From positions 1-41,169 of the forward strand of contig CAUGGC010000019.1 in NCBI GenBank assembly GCA_959599095.1: a stretch of DNA of 41,169 nucleotides. Direction: 5' to 3'. Under the pieces are notes generated by a model. That model was not told the DNA's origin. It made no database searches and saw nothing but the letters and a program-made list of their open reading frames with translations. Made by a program: the position numbers and the translations under genes. This stretch comes from an uncultured Collinsella sp. Lineage in GTDB: Bacteria > Actinomycetota > Coriobacteriia > Coriobacteriales > Coriobacteriaceae. This document shows positions 7,825 through 15,759 of the stretch, piece after piece; within the stretch, counting starts at the first letter, position 1; each line of letters starts with the position of its first letter.

Positions 7825-8472
7825 CTACGCGTTCTTTTTACCCAGCTTAGCCTTAACCAGGCCGACCACGGTCGGGATGATCGACACGGCGACAATGCCG
7901 ATAATCAGCAGCTCAAAGTGCTCCTGTACAAAGGGAATGCCGCCAAAGAAGTAGCCCAGCAGCGTAAAGACCGTCGACCAGGTAATGCCGCCCAGCACGT
8001 TAAAGATGACAAAGTTGCGCCAGTGCATGCCGCCCATGCCGGCGATAAAGGGCACGAAGGTGCGGATAAACGGGAAGAAGCGGCCCAGGAAGATGGCTAG
8101 GTGACCCCACTTGTCCAAGAAATCCTCGGACTTTTTGATGCGCTCGGGCGTCATGGCCTTCACCTTGCCCGAAGCAATGATCTTTTTGCCAAAGAAGTGA
8201 CCGATCATAAAGTTGCACTGATCGCCCAAGATGGCAGCGGCCCATGCGGTGGCCAGAAGCGCCACGATGTTAAAGCCGCCGTTGTGGGCAAAGAAGCCCG
8301 AGGCGAACAGCAGCGAATCGCCGGGAAGGAACGGGAAGAACACCACGCCCGTCTCGATAAAGATGATCAGGAACACACAGCCGTAGGCCATAAGCGGGCC
8401 GGCGGCGATCCAGCTGGCGATCGCAGTGCGCGGATCCTTAAGCAGCTCAGCGATAAAATTAATGAAACCCAT
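7825..8472 (-). CDS. DedA-family (SNARE-associated/VTT) membrane protein
   Basis: This 215-residue integral membrane protein belongs to the DedA family, which includes bacterial undecaprenyl-phosphate and phospholipid flippase-like proteins. Family signatures are FIETGVVFFPFLPGDSLLF with the conserved acidic residue and PGD motif, and FLGRFFPFIRTFVPFIAGMG with the conserved arginines. Re-entrant and transmembrane helices fill the rest. Longer in-frame extensions exist, but the ATG at 8472 begins the conserved part and has GAGAGG upstream. The gene is divergent from cysE and convergent with the SPFH operon. I cannot tell which DedA subfamily or substrate applies. Confidence 0.9.
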   Translation of the reverse strand: MGFINFIAELLKDPRTAIASWIAAGPLMAYGCVFLIIFIETGVVFFPFLPGDSLLFASGFFAHNGGFNIVALLATAWAAAILGDQCNFMIGHFFGKKIIASGKVKAMTPERIKKSEDFLDKWGHLAIFLGRFFPFIRTFVPFIAGMGGMHWRNFVIFNVLGGITWSTVFTLLGYFFGGIPFVQEHFELLIIGIVAVSIIPTVVGLVKAKLGKKNA

Positions 8473-8518
8473 GAAGTAAAACCTCTCAGTTGTGGGCGCG
8501 GATACGTCCAAGTTGACC

Positions 8519-8524
8519 AGTATA
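8519..8524 (-). promoter_or_regulatory. Candidate -10 box (TATACT) of the dedA-family gene
   Basis: On the minus strand TATACT lies 47 nt before the start codon. A weak TTGCGC lies 20 nt further upstream, longer than the usual spacing, so only the -10 element is supported. Confidence 0.3.
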
Positions 8525-8648
8525 CGGTTGCGGCGCCCCCTCGTGCGCAACCCCACAAAAGCATGACTCCATTACCAGCAAGTTTGCATAACTGACACCT
8601 GTCGTGCAAAGCCGCCAAGATTGTTCTTCCTAATCCCTAGCGAATCGC

Positions 8649-8654
8649 TATACT
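8649..8654 (+). promoter_or_regulatory. Candidate -10 box (TATACT) of cysE
   Basis: TATACT lies 42 nt before the GTG start of cysE. No -35 at 16-18 bp is convincing. The 223-bp divergent gap contains no recognisable T-box or cysteine-related leader. Confidence 0.35.
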
Positions 8655-8695
8655 TTATTGAATCGCATTGCCATGGCGCTAAGGGAGGGCGGCCG

Positions 8696-9400
8696 GTGAG
8701 CTTTATCAATACCATTCGCGAGGACATCAAGACCGTCCAGGCGCAGGACCCCGCCGCGCAAAGCGGTCTGGTCATCTTCCTTTCCTATCCTGGCCTGCAC
8801 GCCAAGTGGAACCACGTGCCCGAGCACTGGCTCTGGGAGCACGGTCATCGCTCGCTCGCCCGCGTGCTCTCGCAAATCACCCGCCACATCACCGGCGTCG
8901 AGATTCATCCCGCCGCACAAATCGGCAAGCACTTCTTTATCGACCACGCCATGGGCGTCGTCATCGGCGAGACCACCATCGTGGGCGACAACTGCGTGCT
9001 CTACCAGGGCGTCACGCTCGGCGGCACCGGCAACGAAACCGGCAAGCGCCACCCCACCCTGGGCAACAACGTCACCGTGGGCACGGGCGCCAAGGTACTC
9101 GGCAACATTCGCATCGGCAACAACGTCAAGATCGGCGGCAACTCGGTTGTCGTCAAGGACGTGCCCGACAACTGCACTGTCGTGGGCGTGCCGGGACGCA
9201 TCATCAAGCGCAACGGCTGCCGCGTGTTCGAGGAGAGCTTTGACGCCAAGCAGCACCGCGAGTATATGCCCGACGATGCCGCCGAGCAGTCCGCGCTCAA
9301 CCGCCAGGGCATCACCGAGAACGCCCGCCGCGTCAAGGAACTCGAGCGAGAGGTGGCCGAGCTCAAAGCCCTCGTCGCCAAGCTCGTGGACGAACGCTAG
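8696..9400 (+). CDS. cysE: Serine O-acetyltransferase
   Basis: This 234-residue enzyme makes O-acetylserine from serine and acetyl-CoA, the first step of cysteine synthesis. A short helical N-terminal part (SYPGLHAKWNHVPEHWLW) is followed by hexapeptide repeats of the left-handed beta-helix. The catalytic region is GVEIHPAAQIGKHFFIDHAM then GVVIGET, and the CoA-binding end is TLGGTGNETGKRHPTLGNNV. A heptad-like coiled-coil tail (about 205-234, KELEREVAELKALVAKL) extends beyond the usual C-terminus. The GTG start has AGGGAGG upstream; the longer ATG frame has no ribosome site. No cysK is adjacent. A hairpin terminator follows. Confidence 0.95.
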   Translation: MSFINTIREDIKTVQAQDPAAQSGLVIFLSYPGLHAKWNHVPEHWLWEHGHRSLARVLSQITRHITGVEIHPAAQIGKHFFIDHAMGVVIGETTIVGDNCVLYQGVTLGGTGNETGKRHPTLGNNVTVGTGAKVLGNIRIGNNVKIGGNSVVVKDVPDNCTVVGVPGRIIKRNGCRVFEESFDAKQHREYMPDDAAEQSALNRQGITENARRVKELEREVAELKALVAKLVDER

Positions 9401-9436
9401 TGGCGGACGACCACCGACAACATTGACGCCAACGCA

Positions 9437-9474
9437 AAGGCGCGCCAAAGGATTCACCCCCGGCGCGCCTTATT
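9437..9474 (+). terminator. Intrinsic terminator of cysE
   Basis: AAGGCGCGCC (9437-9446) pairs with GGCGCGCCTT (9462-9471) around a 15-nt loop, followed by a short T-rich stretch. Confidence 0.7.
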
Positions 9475-9480
9475 TGCGAT

Positions 9481-9511
9481 GTGGCAAAGGGACTGTCCCT
9501 TTGTCACATTA
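9481..9511. repeat. GGGACAG-type hairpin repeat at the stop of the ABC gene
   Basis: The arms GTGGCAAAGGGA and TCCCTTTGTCAC pair with one mismatch. On the minus strand the hairpin starts 1-2 nt after the TAA stop of the ABC transporter gene, as with the repeats at 19172 and 24368 that overlap stop codons. It shares the AAGGGACAG core with them. Confidence 0.6.
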
Positions 9512-11512
9512 TGCGAACTGACTCAGATAGAGGTCGGCGTAAGCGCCCTCGGCTGCGAGCAGCTCCTTATGCGTGCCCTGCTCGATAATGTTGCCGTGGT
9601 CCATGACCAGAATCAGGTCGGCATCCACGATCGTCGACAGGCGATGCGCGATCACAAAGCTCGTGCGCCCATGCATGAGCGCGTCCATGGCACGGCCGAT
9701 GGCAAGCTCGGTGCGCGTGTCCACGCTCGACGTCGCCTCGTCCAGGATGAGAATCGCCGGGTTGTTGAGCAGCACGCGCGCAATGGTCAGCAGCTGACGC
9801 TGGCCCTGGCTGATGCTTTCGGCATCGTTGGCCACGCGCGTGTCGTAGCCCTGCGGCATGGTGCGTACAAAGAAATCGACCTGCGCGGCGCGTGCGGCGG
9901 CCACGACCTCCTCGCGCGTCGCCTCGGGGCAGCCGTAGGCGATGTTTTCGGCAATCGTGCCATCGAACAGCCAGGCGTCCTGCAGCACCATGCCAAACTG
10001 CTGGCGCAGCTCGCCGCGGTCCATGCGGCTCGTGTCCACGCCGTCGAGCGTAATACGCCCGCCGTCAATCTCGTAGAAGCGCATGAGCAGGTTAATAAGC
10101 GTGGTCTTGCCCGCGCCCGTGGTTCCCACCACGGCAATCTTCTGGCCCGGCTCGGCGGTAAACGACACATCGCGCATGAGCGGCTTGTCGGGCGCATAAC
10201 CAAAGCGCACATGCTCAAAGGCGACGCGGCCCTCCACGCGACCCGGCAGCTTGGCGGCCTCGCCCGACTGCGGATCCGCCTCCATCTCTGGTTCATCGAG
10301 CAGGTCGAACACGCGCTCCGCACTCGCCAGCGCGCTCTGCAGCGAGTTGAAGGTAAACGACAGCTGCGTCATAGGCTCGGATGCCTCGTAGATAAACTGG
10401 AAGAACGCCTGGAACACACCGACGGTCATGTGGCCGGCAACCAGCATGCTGCAGCCCACAATCGCAATCACGATCTGTGCCAGGCGGCCGATAAAGCGCA
10501 CCGCGGGGCCGACGGCGTTAATCATAAAGTCGGCCTTGGCACTCACGCGCGCTAGCTCGCTCGAGGCCTGGTGCACCTCGGCAGAACTCTGACGCTCGCG
10601 GTTAAACGCGCGAATCACCAGACGGCCCGAGTAGCCCTCCTCGACCGCACTCGTAATCTTGGACACCCACTCCTGACGCTCACCGGTTACGTCATGCGTG
10701 CGGCGCGAGACCACCTTGGTCACCAGCAGCGACAACGCCGTAAAGAACAAAAAGACCAGCGTGAGTGGCACACTGAACACAAACATCACGCTCACAGCGC
10801 CCACTACCGTACCAATCGACACCAGCAGCTGCAGCAATCCGCGCTGCATGCTCTCGGACATCTTGTCCAGGTCGTTGGTCGCGCGGCTAACGACCTCGCC
10901 GGGACGATGCGCGTCAAAATAGGCGAGCGGCAGACGATTGAGCTTTTGAGCGATGCGGTTACGCAGACGCAAGTTGAGGCGTTCGGCCACGCTCGACATC
11001 AAAAAGCTCTGGAGCGCGTAGAACGAGGCAGCGGCCGTCCAGATCATAAAGTAGATGAAGATGGTCCTGCCGCAATTCTCCCAGGTAATGCTGAAGGTAG
11101 TGTTGTTGGCAAACGCCAGCTTCATATGCCCCCACAGCTCATCGATCACGCGGGCGCTGTAAGCCGGCGCCGCGGTATTAAAGATGACATAGAACACGAT
11201 GCTCGCGAACACGATATAGAAGCGCCAATGGTCGCCGGCGGCCTCGCTCCACAGGCGGCGCACCGTCGCCCAGGTGTCGCGGGGTGTCTCGTCCTCGCCC
11301 TCGTCGTCAACGTCACGCATGCGCTCCGCCTCGGCGCGGGCGCGCTCGTCCTCGGCGCGCTCGTTTTCCTCGTAGAGCGCCTGGCGGCGAGCCTCGCGCT
11401 CCGCCGCTGCCTTGGTGGCTTCGTCCAGGTCGGGCGCGACGCCCGTCTCCTCAACTGTCTCTGCATCCGCGGCGCCATCGGCGATGCCCTGCTTCTTGAG
11501 CTCCTCGGTCAT
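9509..11512 (-). CDS. ABC exporter half-transporter, canonical subunit
   Basis: This 667-residue type IV (multidrug-like) exporter half has six transmembrane helices followed by an ATPase domain. Walker A is GTTGAGKTT, the signature is SQGQRQL, Walker B with catalytic glutamate is ILILDEATSSVD, and the H-loop histidine is in IAHRLSTI. An N-terminal extension of about 90 residues is rich in Ala, Glu and Arg (EREARRQALYEENERAEDER) and looks like a charged coiled coil, unusual for this family. The ATG at 11512 lies 8 nt after a GGGAGG site inside the end of the upstream gene; a GTG three codons earlier is the alternative. With the next gene it forms a heterodimer of the LmrCD/BmrCD/TM287-288 kind. 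Substrate unknown. Confidence 0.92.
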   Translation of the reverse strand: MTEELKKQGIADGAADAETVEETGVAPDLDEATKAAAEREARRQALYEENERAEDERARAEAERMRDVDDEGEDETPRDTWATVRRLWSEAAGDHWRFYIVFASIVFYVIFNTAAPAYSARVIDELWGHMKLAFANNTTFSITWENCGRTIFIYFMIWTAAASFYALQSFLMSSVAERLNLRLRNRIAQKLNRLPLAYFDAHRPGEVVSRATNDLDKMSESMQRGLLQLLVSIGTVVGAVSVMFVFSVPLTLVFLFFTALSLLVTKVVSRRTHDVTGERQEWVSKITSAVEEGYSGRLVIRAFNRERQSSAEVHQASSELARVSAKADFMINAVGPAVRFIGRLAQIVIAIVGCSMLVAGHMTVGVFQAFFQFIYEASEPMTQLSFTFNSLQSALASAERVFDLLDEPEMEADPQSGEAAKLPGRVEGRVAFEHVRFGYAPDKPLMRDVSFTAEPGQKIAVVGTTGAGKTTLINLLMRFYEIDGGRITLDGVDTSRMDRGELRQQFGMVLQDAWLFDGTIAENIAYGCPEATREEVVAAARAAQVDFFVRTMPQGYDTRVANDAESISQGQRQLLTIARVLLNNPAILILDEATSSVDTRTELAIGRAMDALMHGRTSFVIAHRLSTIVDADLILVMDHGNIIEQGTHKELLAAEGAYADLYLSQFA

Positions 11513-11513
11513 G

Positions 11514-13238
11514 CTACTCACCTCCCTTCATCTGCGATTCCGCGATAGCACGGTACACCTCGCAGGTTTCCATAAGCTCGTCGTGCGTGCCTAGGCCCAC
11601 GACCTCGCCATCCTTGAGCACCACGATCTGGTCGGCATGCAGAATGGTCGAGATACGCTGCGCGATGATGAGCACCGCGGCATCGCGTGTCTCGTCCTGC
11701 AGCGCATGGCGCAGGGCGGCATCGGTCTTAAAGTCCAGGGCCGAAAAACTGTCGTCGAAGATATATAGATCGGCGCGCTTCATGAGTGCGCGGGCGATCG
11801 CCAGGCGCTGGCGCTGACCGCCCGAGAAGTTCGTACCGCCCTGGGATACCGGCGTATCGAGTCCCTGCGGCTGGTCGAGCACAAAGGTGCTCTGGGCAAC
11901 CTGGAGCGCATGGAGCATGTCAGCCTCGGTCGCGCCTTCGTTGCCAAAGCGCAGGTTGCTTGCAACGGTGCCCGAGAACAGCCACGCCTTCTGCGGCACG
12001 TAAGCGATATGCCCGCGAATCTCACCTTGCGAAAGGTCGCGCAGGTCAACGCCGTTCAGGCGAATGGCGCCCTTCGTGGCATCGTGGAAACGCAACAAGA
12101 GCTTGGCCACCGTCGACTTGCCCGAACCCGTCGAGCCTACAATCGCCGTGGTCTGGCCACGGCGACAGGCAAAGCTCAGGTCGCACAGAGTGTCCTCGTC
12201 GGCATCGTCAAAACGGAACGACATATGGTCGAACACGGCAACCGCGTCGGCCCCATCTGCGGACTCAGGCGCCCCGTCGCCCAGCGTAGCCTTGCCGTCC
12301 ACAATGCTCGGCTCGATTTCGAGCACCTGCTGCGCACGGTTGAGGCACGCCGCGGCGCGCGGAAGCGTCAGAATCACCATCTGCGCCATCATCACAAAGA
12401 AAAGAATCAGGATCGCGTATTCCAACACGGCCGAAATGCTGCCGATTTGCATGGCATGGACGCCCACGCGGTTGCCGCCCACCCACAGCACCGCCACCTC
12501 GGCGATGTTCATCAAAAAGAAGCTTGAGCTGTCGAGACCCACAAACAGGTGGTTGACTTTGATGGCGTTGGCGGCGTAGTCGCTAAACACCTCGTCCAGG
12601 CGCCGCTCCTCGTGACGCTCCTTGTTAAACGCACGGATGACGCGCACGCCCACGATGTTTTCGCGCAGCACCACGTTCATGCGGTCGATAAAGCTCTGCA
12701 AGCGCATAAAGATCGGAGCCGCGTTGGCAACCGTAAAGACCGCCGCCACCAGCACAATCGCAACGACTACGCCCAGAAGCGTGCCCATGGCAGGATCGAT
12801 AAACCAGGCGAAGATGATGCCCGCCACAGCCAAAAACGGCACGGGCAGCACCAGCTGAATCGTCTGCAGAATCGCCTGCTGAATCACGTTGATGTCGTTG
12901 AGCGAGCGCGTGATCATCGATCCGGTGCCAAAGCGCTCAAAATCGCTGGCCGCGAGCTCGAGCGATTTGTCGTACACGGCATTGCGGATATCGCAAGCCA
13001 CGTTGGCGGCCAGGCGCGCCGAAAGATAGCAGCCCAGCACCGTGCCGCCGCTAGCCATGCTGGTCGCAATAAACATGTATAGGCCGTTGCGTAAAATGTA
13101 GTCGACATCGCCCGTGGTAATACCGGTGTTGACCATGTTCGCCAGCATCGTGGGAACCAGCAGCGTACCGACGTTATCCACCAGCAGCACCAGCAGCGTC
13201 ACTGCGACAAGCCCTCGATAGGGCTTCAAAAACCTCAT
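11514..13238 (-). CDS. ABC exporter half-transporter, degenerate-site subunit
   Basis: This 574-residue partner of the following ABC gene has six transmembrane helices and an ATPase domain with Walker A GSTGSGKST and a canonical signature SGGQRQRL. The Walker B carries Asp in place of the catalytic Glu (YIFDDSFSALD) and the H-loop is Gln (IIAQRIST). These two changes mark the degenerate ATP site of heterodimeric exporters, which supports obligate pairing with the neighbour. The ATG at 13238 overlaps the MarR stop as TAATG, implying translational coupling; a GTG four codons earlier (13250) is possible but sits too close to the ribosome site. Its stop lies 1 nt before the next start. Confidence 0.92.
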   Translation of the reverse strand: MRFLKPYRGLVAVTLLVLLVDNVGTLLVPTMLANMVNTGITTGDVDYILRNGLYMFIATSMASGGTVLGCYLSARLAANVACDIRNAVYDKSLELAASDFERFGTGSMITRSLNDINVIQQAILQTIQLVLPVPFLAVAGIIFAWFIDPAMGTLLGVVVAIVLVAAVFTVANAAPIFMRLQSFIDRMNVVLRENIVGVRVIRAFNKERHEERRLDEVFSDYAANAIKVNHLFVGLDSSSFFLMNIAEVAVLWVGGNRVGVHAMQIGSISAVLEYAILILFFVMMAQMVILTLPRAAACLNRAQQVLEIEPSIVDGKATLGDGAPESADGADAVAVFDHMSFRFDDADEDTLCDLSFACRRGQTTAIVGSTGSGKSTVAKLLLRFHDATKGAIRLNGVDLRDLSQGEIRGHIAYVPQKAWLFSGTVASNLRFGNEGATEADMLHALQVAQSTFVLDQPQGLDTPVSQGGTNFSGGQRQRLAIARALMKRADLYIFDDSFSALDFKTDAALRHALQDETRDAAVLIIAQRISTILHADQIVVLKDGEVVGLGTHDELMETCEVYRAIAESQMKGGE

Positions 13239-13738
13239 TAGCAGTCGCACGACTCCCCCTCATCTTGATTCTCGGCTTGGCTCTCAGCAGCGATATGCTG
13301 CTTAAATGTCTCGCACTCCTCGCCGAGCACCTGAGAGAATTTGCCGATCAAGCGCATAATCTCACGCTGCTCACACGGCTCAAGCGCGCCAAAGGCTCGC
13401 TGCTCGGCCTTGAGTGCCGGCAGCGCATAACGCTCGGCGAATCGCCTGCCCTCTTCGGTCAGGCTCACAACCTTGTTCTTACGGCTGCCTTCGGCAAACT
13501 CCAACGTTGCGAAGCCCCGCGCCGTCAAGGTTTTAATTGCAGAGTTGATGGTCTGCTTGCTGTAGAACCATTCGCTTGTCAGACGGCTTACGGCAATACT
13601 GCCGCCCGCCGTGCTGGTATCGACGAGCATCCAGTAAGCGCAGTCCGAAAGGCCGCAGGCGCGCGAGAACTCCGAATAGATATGGTCGAGTCCATTGAGC
13701 AACCGGTCGAAGTCGACCAGCGTAACCGCACTATTCAT
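13238..13738 (-). CDS. MarR-family transcriptional regulator
   Basis: This 166-residue protein has a winged HTH of the MarR family: GGSIAVSRLTSEWFYSKQTI then NSAIKTLTARGFATLEF and the wing EGSRKNKVVSLTEEG. Helices at both ends would form the dimer interface. The C-terminus is acidic and ends CDC. It is first in an operon with the heterodimeric ABC exporter, an arrangement typical of a repressor that senses the exported compound. The start ATG has GGTGGGA upstream. The promoter carries a 14-bp motif twice, which this protein may bind to control itself and the exporter (inference). Confidence 0.92.
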   Translation of the reverse strand: MNSAVTLVDFDRLLNGLDHIYSEFSRACGLSDCAYWMLVDTSTAGGSIAVSRLTSEWFYSKQTINSAIKTLTARGFATLEFAEGSRKNKVVSLTEEGRRFAERYALPALKAEQRAFGALEPCEQREIMRLIGKFSQVLGEECETFKQHIAAESQAENQDEGESCDC

Positions 13739-13756
13739 CTATCCCACCATTCAATT

Positions 13757-13814
13757 GTCCGATTTTTGACCAATTTTGTGTCTCTAGATTAGTCCGAGTT
13801 TTGACTATCGTCAA
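13757..13814 (-). promoter_or_regulatory. Promoter of the MarR-ABC operon with repeated operator motif
   Basis: On the minus strand TTGACG (13809-13814) and TAATCT (13786-13791) are separated by exactly 17 bp. The spacer contains GTCAAAACTCGGAC (13792-13805), within a TAGTC-N8-GACTA dyad. The near-identical GTCAAAAATCGGAC recurs downstream at 13757-13770, just before the ribosome site. A regulator on the first copy would sit between the -35 and -10 boxes and block transcription. Confidence 0.65.
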
Positions 13815-13857
13815 CAGGCTCTCCGCAAATGCGTGAACTTTTATGGCCTATCGGCAG

Positions 13858-13893
13858 AAAAAGACCGCCGGCGCGGGGGCGGCGCCAGCGGTC
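13858..13893 (-). terminator. Intrinsic terminator of the 96-aa gene
   Basis: On the minus strand GACCGCTGGCGCC pairs with GCGCCGGCGGTC (arms 13863-13874 and 13881-13893) and is followed by TTTTT. Confidence 0.8.
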
Positions 13894-13919
13894 ACGTGAA
13901 AATCGAGTTTTATTGCCCG

Positions 13920-14210
13920 TTAGGCGGCGACGGCCTCATAGACCGTAGCGCCCGAGAAGCTGTCATGCAGGCTCTTGCCGGCAATCCACGGCAGCTCGAC
14001 GACCTCGCAGACCGTGTTGACCAGCTCGGAGCAGTCAGTAAAGTGGCCCTTGTCGTTGAGGGCCTCGCAATCCTGAACACGCCAATAGCCATCGGTGTGC
14101 GTGATGTAGTACTCGTGATCGTTGATCGACACGAAAGCGCGCGTCTTGGAACGCAGCAGCTTCAGAAATCCTTCGAAATCGGTCTCGACGACATCTCCAG
14201 CCTGGAACAT
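13920..14210 (-). CDS. Small conserved-looking protein of unknown function
   Basis: I do not recognise this 96-residue protein. It is soluble, mildly acidic, and reads like a compact alpha/beta domain (FEGFLKLLRSKTRAFVSIND, EYYITHTDGYWRVQDCEALN). A central Asp/Cys stretch (HFTDCSELVNTVCEVVELPW) holds cysteines that could bind metal or be incidental. There is no signal peptide or membrane segment. The ATG at 14210 has an AGGAGG site 7 nt upstream; a longer frame starting at 14246 lacks a good site. The gene has its own terminator and lies between the MarR gene and a divergent nitroreductase. Codon use and the strong ribosome site indicate a real gene. Confidence 0.8.
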   Translation of the reverse strand: MFQAGDVVETDFEGFLKLLRSKTRAFVSINDHEYYITHTDGYWRVQDCEALNDKGHFTDCSELVNTVCEVVELPWIAGKSLHDSFSGATVYEAVAA

Positions 14211-14504
14211 GATGTTACCTCCTGGCCCGGCGCCACCACGGCGCATTGATAAACGTTGGTACTCCTTTAGTAAAACCTTTATCAGAGGTTATGCGTTCGT
14301 CATTTAGGCAAGTGGTAAAAAACCGCAGGGTAGACGGGATAAAACGTTTAACCATCCCATTGGTTTGTCACATTCTGAAGGTACTTTTATGCAAACCTAT
14401 TTTCCCAATTGGAATCTATCCTTTTGGCCGGGCAATTGACCGTCTATCGTTTGAGCCCGACGGGTATGAACGGGGCATCTGCAACGCCACCGCAAGGAGA
14501 CACC

Positions 14505-15026
14505 ATGGAGACTATCGAAGCACTCATTCACCGCCGCAGCTGCCGCAACTACAGCGATCGTCCCGTCGAGGCCGAAAAGCTTGCACGTATTATCGAAGCC
14601 GGCCAATATGCACCGAGCGGCATGGGCCGCCAGCCGGTGACGTTTGTCGCCGTCACCGACCCCGCGACCGTCGAGCGTCTCTCACAGCTCAACGCCCAGG
14701 TCATGGGCAGCAACAGCGACCCCTTCTATGGCGCCAAGACCGTTGTGGTGGTGCTGGTTGACCGCAGCGTGCCCACACACCTGGAAGACGGCTCGCTCGC
14801 CATGGGCAACCTGCTCAATGCTGCCTATGCGCTGGGTGTCGGTTCGTGCTGGATTCACCGCGCGCATGAGGTCTTTGACTCGCCCGAGGGTCTGGAGCTG
14901 CTGGCCAGCTGGGGCCTGCCCGCCGACGGCAGCCTGCGCGGTGTCGGTAACTGCATTCTGGGCTATGCCGAGGATACGCTTCCCGAGCCCAAACCCCGCC
15001 GCGACAACATCATCTACGTAAGGTAA
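14505..15026 (+). CDS. Nitroreductase-family flavoprotein
   Basis: This 173-residue FMN-dependent nitroreductase-like oxidoreductase shows the N-terminal HRRSCRNYSDRPVE motif (phosphate/FMN contact) and APSGMGRQPVTFV (about 37-48). The C-terminal half has the family pattern NLLNAAYALGVGSCWIHRA and the LGY strand. The size fits the compact NfsA/FRP-like branch that reduces quinones, nitro compounds or flavins with NAD(P)H. The ATG at 14505 follows AAGGAG; in-frame codons upstream lack a ribosome site. The preceding 294-bp gap (14211-14504) shows no structured element I can name. The gene stands alone and its substrate is unknown. Confidence 0.9.
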   Translation: METIEALIHRRSCRNYSDRPVEAEKLARIIEAGQYAPSGMGRQPVTFVAVTDPATVERLSQLNAQVMGSNSDPFYGAKTVVVVLVDRSVPTHLEDGSLAMGNLLNAAYALGVGSCWIHRAHEVFDSPEGLELLASWGLPADGSLRGVGNCILGYAEDTLPEPKPRRDNIIYVR

Positions 15027-15031
15027 TTAGT

Positions 15032-15055
15032 TCCGCCGTTCTACCGAACGGCGGA
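15032..15055. terminator. Hairpin between convergent nitroreductase and membrane-protein genes
   Basis: TCCGCCGTTC and GAACGGCGGA pair perfectly around a 4-nt loop, 5 nt after the nitroreductase stop. Neither strand has a good T-run, so its efficiency as a terminator is uncertain. Confidence 0.5.
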
Positions 15056-15099
15056 CCCGCTGAAAGGCCCCGTCCAAAATTTGCTACCCCACTCGCAAC

Positions 15100-15675
15100 T
15101 TATATTGACGTCGCCGTTGTCGTCGTTTCGTTCGTGTGAGTCGTTTCGGCACCGTCGCCTTGTTCGTCCTCGTCCTTTTGCGCATCGGCGATGGTGGAGG
15201 CCGCCGCGACGATGCCGCGCTGGGGCGCGACGCCTGTCTGGGTCTGCGCGCCCTCGACAACTTCTGTGCCTGCATGCGCGAGCTCGGGCGATTTAAACAC
15301 TGCGTCCAAGTTGGCGCCACCGCCGGCGTAGCCAAGCGCAGCGAGTGCGATGACGATCACTGCAACGACGACCGCGATCGGAACATAACGGTGCCAACCA
15401 GCCGGATTGAGTCCGCTGCGGCGAGCCGCCCCGCGGCTAATATAACCGAGCGTTCCGTCGTGCTTGAGCTTTGAGCCCACCACGCGTTTGCGGCCCCACA
15501 GTGAGGACTCTGCCTGCATTGCCAAGCGGGCGCTTGCCGAAGGATAGCCGTATTTAGTGCGCTTGAACGAGCCATCAAACCCCGAGGCGTGTTTACCCCA
15601 CGTCACCGATGTCGTGCGTCGGTTGACCGGCGCGGCACTCCGCCTTCTGCGGCTCGGTTTTGAAGTCTCAGCCAT
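15100..15675 (-). CDS. Single-pass membrane protein of unknown function
   Basis: This 191-residue protein has a very basic N-terminal part (SKPSRRRRSAAPVNRRTTSV, about 5-85), one transmembrane helix (about 95-117, VPIAVVVAVIVIALAALGYA) and a polar Thr/Ala/Glu-rich tail outside. The distribution of positive charges puts the N-terminus in the cytoplasm. No enzymatic motif is visible. The ATG at 15675 has GAGGG 4 nt upstream; the longer frame has none. On the minus strand a TGC-TACAGT extended -10 lies at 15720-15728. It lies behind the NtrC-like regulator gene with an 84-bp gap, and any functional link is unproven. Confidence 0.75.
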   Translation of the reverse strand: MAETSKPSRRRRSAAPVNRRTTSVTWGKHASGFDGSFKRTKYGYPSASARLAMQAESSLWGRKRVVGSKLKHDGTLGYISRGAARRSGLNPAGWHRYVPIAVVVAVIVIALAALGYAGGGANLDAVFKSPELAHAGTEVVEGAQTQTGVAPQRGIVAAASTIADAQKDEDEQGDGAETTHTNETTTTATSI

Positions 15676-15759
15676 ATGCCCTCGCACGCCGTAACCAAAT
15701 CGAAACAATAACGCTTTGGACTGTAGCACACGCGTCGCGCGCGGTCACGGGCGCCTCGC

